A stretch of DNA of 64,000 bases, taken from the NCBI RefSeq assembly GCF_003350405.1, contig NZ_QQAW01000004.1, positions 272,216-336,215 of the forward strand, given 5' to 3'. The first letter of the stretch is position 1; each line of letters begins with the position of its first letter. The position numbers were made by a program, and so were the translations under genes. This stretch comes from Gluconacetobacter liquefaciens. GTDB taxonomy: Bacteria; Pseudomonadota; Alphaproteobacteria; Acetobacterales; Acetobacteraceae. Shown here one piece after another: positions 60,086-64,000 of the stretch. The notes beneath the pieces were generated by a model, which was not told the origin of the DNA, did no database searches, and saw only the letters and a program-made list of their open reading frames with translations.

Positions 60086-61090
60086 TTACCAGGCTGCGCG
60101 CACAGCGGCCTTCACCGAAGCCGGCAGGACGACATAATCCAGGCGGCGGGCAGCCGAATCGCCATTATCGAAGGCCCAGCCGAAGAATTTCCGCACCGCA
60201 GCGCCCTTGTCCGCATCTTTCGGCGGCTTCGGCACCAGCACGTAGGTCGCGGAAACGATCGGCCAGGCGCCTTGGCCCGGCGTGTCCAGCAGGTCGACCG
60301 CGAAGTTCGTCGCGCCCTTCCAGTCGGCGGCGCCGGCGGCCTTGGCAAAGCTGTCGAGGTTGGCGGTGACGAAATCACCGGCCTTGCTCTTGAGCTGCAC
60401 CGTCGTCATGTGGTTGCGGCTGGCATAGGCGTATTCGACATAGCCAATGCCGCCTTCGGTGTTGCGGACGGAAGCCGCCACGCCGTCATTGCCACGGGCG
60501 CCCACGCCACCCGGCCAGGCGATCGAGCTGCCGGCACCGGCGGCATCGTGCCAGGACTGCGATTCACGCGACAGATAGGAGGTGAACACGAAGGTCGTGC
60601 CCGAACCATCCGCGCGATGAACCGTCGCGATGGGCAGGTCCGGCAGCTTCAGCCCCGGGTTCAGTGCCGTGATCTTCGGGTCGTTCCAGGAGGAAATCGT
60701 GCCTGCATAGATGCCGGCCAGCACATCGCCCGTCAGGCGCAGCGCATTGGCGTTCACACCCGGGATGTTCACCACGGGCACGATGCCGCCCATCACGGTG
60801 GGGAACTGGAACAGCGAGCCTTTTTCCAGCTTGGCGGCATCCATCGGGGCGTCGGACGCACCGAAATCGACCGTGCCGGCCAGGACCTGGTTCTGGCCCG
60901 CGCTGGAACCGACGCTCTGATAGTTCACGGCAACGCCGGTGGCGTTCTTGGCGGCCGCGCCCCAGGCTTCATAGATCGGGGCGGCGAAACTGGAGCCGGC
61001 TCCGGTGATGTCGGCGGCGTGCGCGACGGAAAGGGCAGCCGGACCGGCCGCAACCATAAGAGCGGCAAGGAATTTGACAGGACGACGCAT
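60086..61090 (-). CDS. pstS: Phosphate ABC transporter substrate-binding protein
   Basis: 334 residues from ATG 61090; the upstream extension of the frame is not used. A signal peptide (about 1-25, FLAALMVAAGPAALSVAHA) precedes the binding protein. Phosphate-contact motifs are present: ITGAGSSFAAPIYEAW, GSSAGQNQVLAGTVDFGASDAPM and HRADGSGTTFVFTSYL. It captures phosphate in the periplasm for the PstCAB importer. Its own Pho box lies in the end of phoR, and a terminator follows, so it can be expressed separately and strongly. Confidence 0.96.
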   Translation of the reverse strand: MRRPVKFLAALMVAAGPAALSVAHAADITGAGSSFAAPIYEAWGAAAKNATGVAVNYQSVGSSAGQNQVLAGTVDFGASDAPMDAAKLEKGSLFQFPTVMGGIVPVVNIPGVNANALRLTGDVLAGIYAGTISSWNDPKITALNPGLKLPDLPIATVHRADGSGTTFVFTSYLSRESQSWHDAAGAGSSIAWPGGVGARGNDGVAASVRNTEGGIGYVEYAYASRNHMTTVQLKSKAGDFVTANLDSFAKAAGAADWKGATNFAVDLLDTPGQGAWPIVSATYVLVPKPPKDADKGAAVRKFFGWAFDNGDSAARRLDYVVLPASVKAAVRAAW

Positions 61091-61175
61091 CGGGTTCCGT
61101 TCCTGGACGAGCGTGGCAGACAAACCCGGCAGCGGCGACAAGGCGTTGTGGCACGCTTCTCCCGGGTGCCCCCTC

Positions 61176-62471
61176 CTAGCCCGGATCAGCAGGCTGAGGG
61201 AATGATGTGTCCATGACAGTTTCATGACGTTTCGGAGACACGCCATCGCCGAACGGAAACCAGACGGTAAAGGCCGTTCCCTTCCCTACCGTGCTGTCCA
61301 CCGTCAGCCGCCCCTCGTGCCGGTCGATGATATGCTTGACGATCGCCAGGCCCAGCCCGGTCCCGGTCCGCCGGGGCGAGTTGCCCTCCACACGGTAAAA
61401 GCGTTCGGTCAGGCGGGGCAGATGGCGTGCCTCGATCCCCGGCCCGTTGTCGGTTACCGTAAAGGCGATTCCCTGCCTGACCCCGCCACCTGGGGCCGCC
61501 CCCTGGATCTTGCCCGCGCCCACCACGCCCATCAGCGCCGCCGGCACCGTCTGGCGCACGCGCAGGCCGATCGTCACCGCACGATCGCGTTCATCCGATC
61601 CATATTTGATCGCATTCTCGATCAGGTTCAGCAGCACCTGCACCACCTGATCGGCATCGCCGGCAAAATCCGGAAGGCCGGCGGGCAGATCGACGTTCAG
61701 GGTGGCCGGCCCCCCATCCAGCAGGGGCGCGGCTTCGTCGCGCACCCGGGAGACGATCGCGGCCGGGCTGACCGTGCCGCGCGGCTTGCGATGCTCGATC
61801 ATCTGCACGCGCGACAGCATCAGCAACCGGTCCAGCAGGCGCTGCATGCGGGCCGCCTGCCCGGCCATGACCCCAAGAAAGCGCTGCTGTGCCTGCGGGT
61901 CGTCGGCGGCCGGGCCGCGCAGCGTCTCGATAAACCCCGTCAACGCCGCCAGAGGGGTGCGCAGTTCGTGGCTGGCATAGGCCACGAAATCGGTCCGCAT
62001 GCGTTCCAGCGCATCGCGTTCGCTGCCGTCCTGAAGGGTTGCCAGCACGACCGACTGGCCCGCCCCGATACTGATCCGGCGGAACTGCCCGCGCACCGCG
62101 CGGCGGATCGGCACATCCAGCATCATGTCCACTTCGACCCGCTCACCGTCCCGCAATTCGAGCACAGCGGAGAGCGGAGCCGGATGGCGCATGATCGCGC
62201 CGAGACTGTCGCCGAACAATTCCCACGCGCCCGGCCCGGCATGCAGGATTCGCCCCCCCGCATCCAGAACGAGGACGGCCGCCGGCACCAGGTCCAGCGT
62301 CTCGATCATGCGTGACAGGACATCGGCCGAGGGCGGCACCGCACGCACGGAATCCCCCCTGGCCACCGACATGGTGGCGGCCCGCCGGCTGGCGATCATG
62401 CGCCACCCCATGACGGCCGCCGTCAGCACGCCCATGCCCGCCACGATATTCTCGGCCACGATTGCGGACAT
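61176..62471 (-). CDS. phoR: Phosphate regulon sensor histidine kinase
   Basis: 431 residues. One N-terminal membrane segment (IVAGMGVLTAAVMGW) is followed by a PAS-like domain (residues about 55-145) and the catalytic core with the H box FVAYASHELRTPLAALTGF, N box NLIENAIKYGS, G1 box VTDNGPGIEA and G2 box GTGLGLAIVKHII. This is the PhoR arrangement, lacking a large periplasmic sensor as expected for a kinase that reads the Pst/PhoU state. A low-complexity insert (VGAGKIQGAAPGGGVRQG) lies in the ATPase domain. The gene follows phoB by 32 bp. Confidence 0.93.
   Translation of the reverse strand: MSAIVAENIVAGMGVLTAAVMGWRMIASRRAATMSVARGDSVRAVPPSADVLSRMIETLDLVPAAVLVLDAGGRILHAGPGAWELFGDSLGAIMRHPAPLSAVLELRDGERVEVDMMLDVPIRRAVRGQFRRISIGAGQSVVLATLQDGSERDALERMRTDFVAYASHELRTPLAALTGFIETLRGPAADDPQAQQRFLGVMAGQAARMQRLLDRLLMLSRVQMIEHRKPRGTVSPAAIVSRVRDEAAPLLDGGPATLNVDLPAGLPDFAGDADQVVQVLLNLIENAIKYGSDERDRAVTIGLRVRQTVPAALMGVVGAGKIQGAAPGGGVRQGIAFTVTDNGPGIEARHLPRLTERFYRVEGNSPRRTGTGLGLAIVKHIIDRHEGRLTVDSTVGKGTAFTVWFPFGDGVSPKRHETVMDTSFPQPADPG
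61213..61230 (-). promoter_or_regulatory. Pho box for pstS inside the phoR coding end
   Basis: Minus-strand sequence ACGTCAT-GAAA-CTGTCAT gives two PhoB half-sites with an 11-bp period, 123-140 bp upstream of the pstS ATG. It overlaps the last codons of phoR (coding KRHETVMD). Confidence 0.82.
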
Positions 62472-62503
62472 GGTTCAGCTCCCGACGCGCGAAGGCCCCG
62501 CAA

Positions 62504-63241
62504 TCAGGGGCGCGGGTCGTCCAGGGCATAGCCCGCGGCCCGGACGGTCCGGACGATATCGCCCTCGCCCGGCCCGTTCAGGATAAGCCGCAGGCGCCGG
62601 ATATGCACGTCGACCGTCCGCAATTCCACATGCACCCCACGTTCCCATACCCGTTGCAACAGATCCTCACGCGAGAAGACCTGGCGCGGATTGCGCAGGA
62701 AGAACTCCAGTATCCGATATTCGGTCGGCCCCAGCGCCAGGGCGCGGCCGTTGCGCTCGGCCCGATGGGCGACGGTATCCATCGTCACGTCGCCAAAACG
62801 CAGAACCTGCTCCAGCGGCGGCGCACGGCGCAGCAACGCGCGGATACGCGCCTGCAACGCCTCGATACTGACAGGCTTGACGACATAATCGTCGGCACCG
62901 ACATCGAGCCCGCGAATATTGTCGGCCTCGCCGGCCCGGGCGGTGAGCATCAGGATCGGCAGCGCGCGGGTGGCCTCCTGCTCGCGCAGGCGGCGGCACA
63001 CATCCAGCCCCGAGAGGCCCGGCAGCATCCAGTCCAGAATCATCAGGTCGGGCCGGCGTTCCGCGACCCGCGCCAGCGCCTGGTGCCCGTCCTCGGCCAC
63101 GCCGACCTCGTATCCCATCTTTTCCAGATTATACCGCACCAGCATCAGCAGCGCGTCGTCATCCTCGACCACCAGGACATATGTCCGCCGGCCGCCGCCC
63201 GCGGTGCCTTCACCCGTATCCGTCATCGTACCCGACATCAT
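62504..63241 (-). CDS. phoB: Phosphate regulon response regulator
   Basis: 245 residues from ATG 63241, which follows GGAAG; in-frame ATGs at 63238 and 63226 are alternatives. The receiver domain has the acidic pair in VLVVEDDDALL, the phospho-accepting Asp in LMILDWMLPGLSG and the Lys in DDYVVKPVS. The OmpR-type winged helix at the C-terminus is complete (LGPTEYRILEFFLRNP, then VDVHIRRLRLIL and VRAAGYAL). It would bind the Pho boxes noted upstream of pstS and the porin gene. Confidence 0.94.
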   Translation of the reverse strand: MMSGTMTDTGEGTAGGGRRTYVLVVEDDDALLMLVRYNLEKMGYEVGVAEDGHQALARVAERRPDLMILDWMLPGLSGLDVCRRLREQEATRALPILMLTARAGEADNIRGLDVGADDYVVKPVSIEALQARIRALLRRAPPLEQVLRFGDVTMDTVAHRAERNGRALALGPTEYRILEFFLRNPRQVFSREDLLQRVWERGVHVELRTVDVHIRRLRLILNGPGEGDIVRTVRAAGYALDDPRP

Positions 63242-63251
63242 TTCGCTTCCG

Positions 63252-63947
63252 TCACACCACCGGGAGACCACGCGGCCTCGCCACCGGCAGTTGCTCGCCT
63301 GTCGCGGCGAAATAGACCCGCTCGGCGATATTGGTGGCATGATCGCCGATCCGCTCCAGGTTCTTGGCGATGAACAGCAGATGGGTGCAGGACCGGATGG
63401 TGCGCGGGTCCTCCATCATGTAGGTCACCAGCTCGCGGAACATGGCGGTATAAAGCTCGTCCACCGCCGCGTCGGACTGCCAGACTTCGACCGCGCGCTC
63501 GCTGTCCTGCTGGCTCATCGCGTCGATCGCCCGGCGCAGGTTCTCCTGCACCAGGCGCCCCATGGTGCGCAGGCCACCCGGCGAAAGCCTGGCATCCCCG
63601 GCTTCCAGCCGCAGAGTGCGGCGCGCGATGCTGGCGGCGCAATCGCCGATGCGCTCCAGATCGCCCGAGATCTTCATCGCCGCCACGATCTCGCGCAGGT
63701 CGCCCGCCATCGGCGCCCGCAGCGCCAGCAGGCGGATCGACAGGGTTTCGATCTCGCGCTCCAGTTCGTCCACCTGCGGGTCGCGTTCCGATGCCTCCAC
63801 CGCCGCGTCCTCGTCGCGATCGACGATCGCGGCCATCGCCATCGCCATCTGGCTTTCGACGATTCCCCCCATGCGGACCAGCATGCCCCGGACCTGATCC
63901 AGTTCCTGCTCGTAGCTGCTGACGGTGTGCGCCTGTTCCTTCACCAT
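63252..63947 (-). CDS. phoU: Phosphate signalling protein
   Basis: 231 residues made of two three-helix repeats with the PhoU metal-binding motifs ISGDLERIGDCAASIAR and IAKNLERIGDHATNIAE at matching positions. It mediates between the Pst transporter and PhoR, repressing the regulon when phosphate is plentiful. It lies 26 bp after the pstB stop and 10 bp before phoB, so it is part of a single minus-strand operon. Confidence 0.96.
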   Translation of the reverse strand: MVKEQAHTVSSYEQELDQVRGMLVRMGGIVESQMAMAMAAIVDRDEDAAVEASERDPQVDELEREIETLSIRLLALRAPMAGDLREIVAAMKISGDLERIGDCAASIARRTLRLEAGDARLSPGGLRTMGRLVQENLRRAIDAMSQQDSERAVEVWQSDAAVDELYTAMFRELVTYMMEDPRTIRSCTHLLFIAKNLERIGDHATNIAERVYFAATGEQLPVARPRGLPVV

Positions 63948-63973
63948 GCTGCCTTTCCCCCTGCCCGCCGAAC

Positions 63974-64000
63974 TCAGCCGAACCGGCCGGTGATGTAATC
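63974..64000 (-). CDS. pstB: Phosphate import ATP-binding protein PstB, last codons only
   Basis: The right edge of the window carries the minus-strand codons DYITGRFG followed by TGA, the highly conserved C-terminal ending of PstB. The rest of the gene is outside the window. Being directly upstream of phoU fits the usual pst-pho order. Confidence 0.85.
   Translation of the reverse strand, partial: DYITGRFG

Overview
This 64 kb window has the look of an acetic acid bacterium (Acetobacteraceae), most likely Gluconacetobacter or a close relative. The main evidence is a GC-rich chromosome carrying an lsdA-lsdB levansucrase/levanase pair directly followed by a complete type II secretion operon in the order G-O-E-F-H-I-J-L-M-N-D-K. 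That arrangement is characteristic of Gluconacetobacter diazotrophicus. The catalytic and cysteine residues of the levansucrase fall one position away from those known for G. diazotrophicus LsdA, so this looks like a relative rather than the same strain. No tRNA, rRNA, insertion sequence or CRISPR array was recognised.

Layout. (1) 1-10.6 kb, minus strand: a redox operon running from a ferredoxin-containing FAD oxidoreductase into pyruvate:ferredoxin oxidoreductase (nifJ), a dihydroorotate-dehydrogenase-like protein and a MaoC/phosphotransacetylase fusion, then an MFS transporter and a partial HlyD-type protein. A perfect FNR/FixK-type box lies 200 bp upstream of the first gene, and three copies of a structured repeat of about 160 bp flank the dehydrogenase-like gene. 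(2) 10.6-15.3 kb: murQ with a solute:sodium symporter, then cyanase with a second symporter and a small DUF3311-type membrane protein. (3) 15.4-22.1 kb: a P1 (S58) peptidase, an NTF2-like protein, a phytanoyl-CoA-dioxygenase-like protein, a GGDEF/EAL protein and an FAD/NAD(P)-binding protein. (4) 22.1-37.9 kb: the levan locus, with a long AT-rich leader, lsdA, lsdB, a divergent lytic transglycosylase, and the type II secretion genes that presumably export LsdA. In this sequence the lsdM frame is disrupted at a C7 tract, so it reads through into lsdN. (5) 37.9-42.2 kb: cysE with a small upstream gene, a 1-Cys peroxiredoxin followed by a paralogue that has lost the peroxidatic cysteine, and a MASE1-GGDEF protein. 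(6) 42.3-46.7 kb: a TonB-dependent receptor and a Tat-exported phospholipase C in one operon. (7) 47-54 kb: a decayed GNAT gene and an RND tripartite efflux operon. (8) 54.3-57.8 kb: ilvD, a two-CBS protein and a LysR regulator. (9) 58-64 kb, minus strand: a Pho regulon block, with the end of pstB, then phoU, phoB, phoR, pstS and an OprO/P-type phosphate porin. Good Pho boxes precede pstS and the porin; the pstS box lies inside the end of phoR.

Functionally, the window combines levan synthesis and degradation with its dedicated secreton, phosphate sensing and scavenging, and an unusual low-oxygen pyruvate-oxidation module in an organism type normally regarded as strictly aerobic. The observations most worth following up are the covarying structured repeats, the lsdM frameshift, the anaerobox on the nifJ operon, a possible structured lsdA leader that could mask its ribosome binding site, and the cysteine-less peroxiredoxin paralogue.
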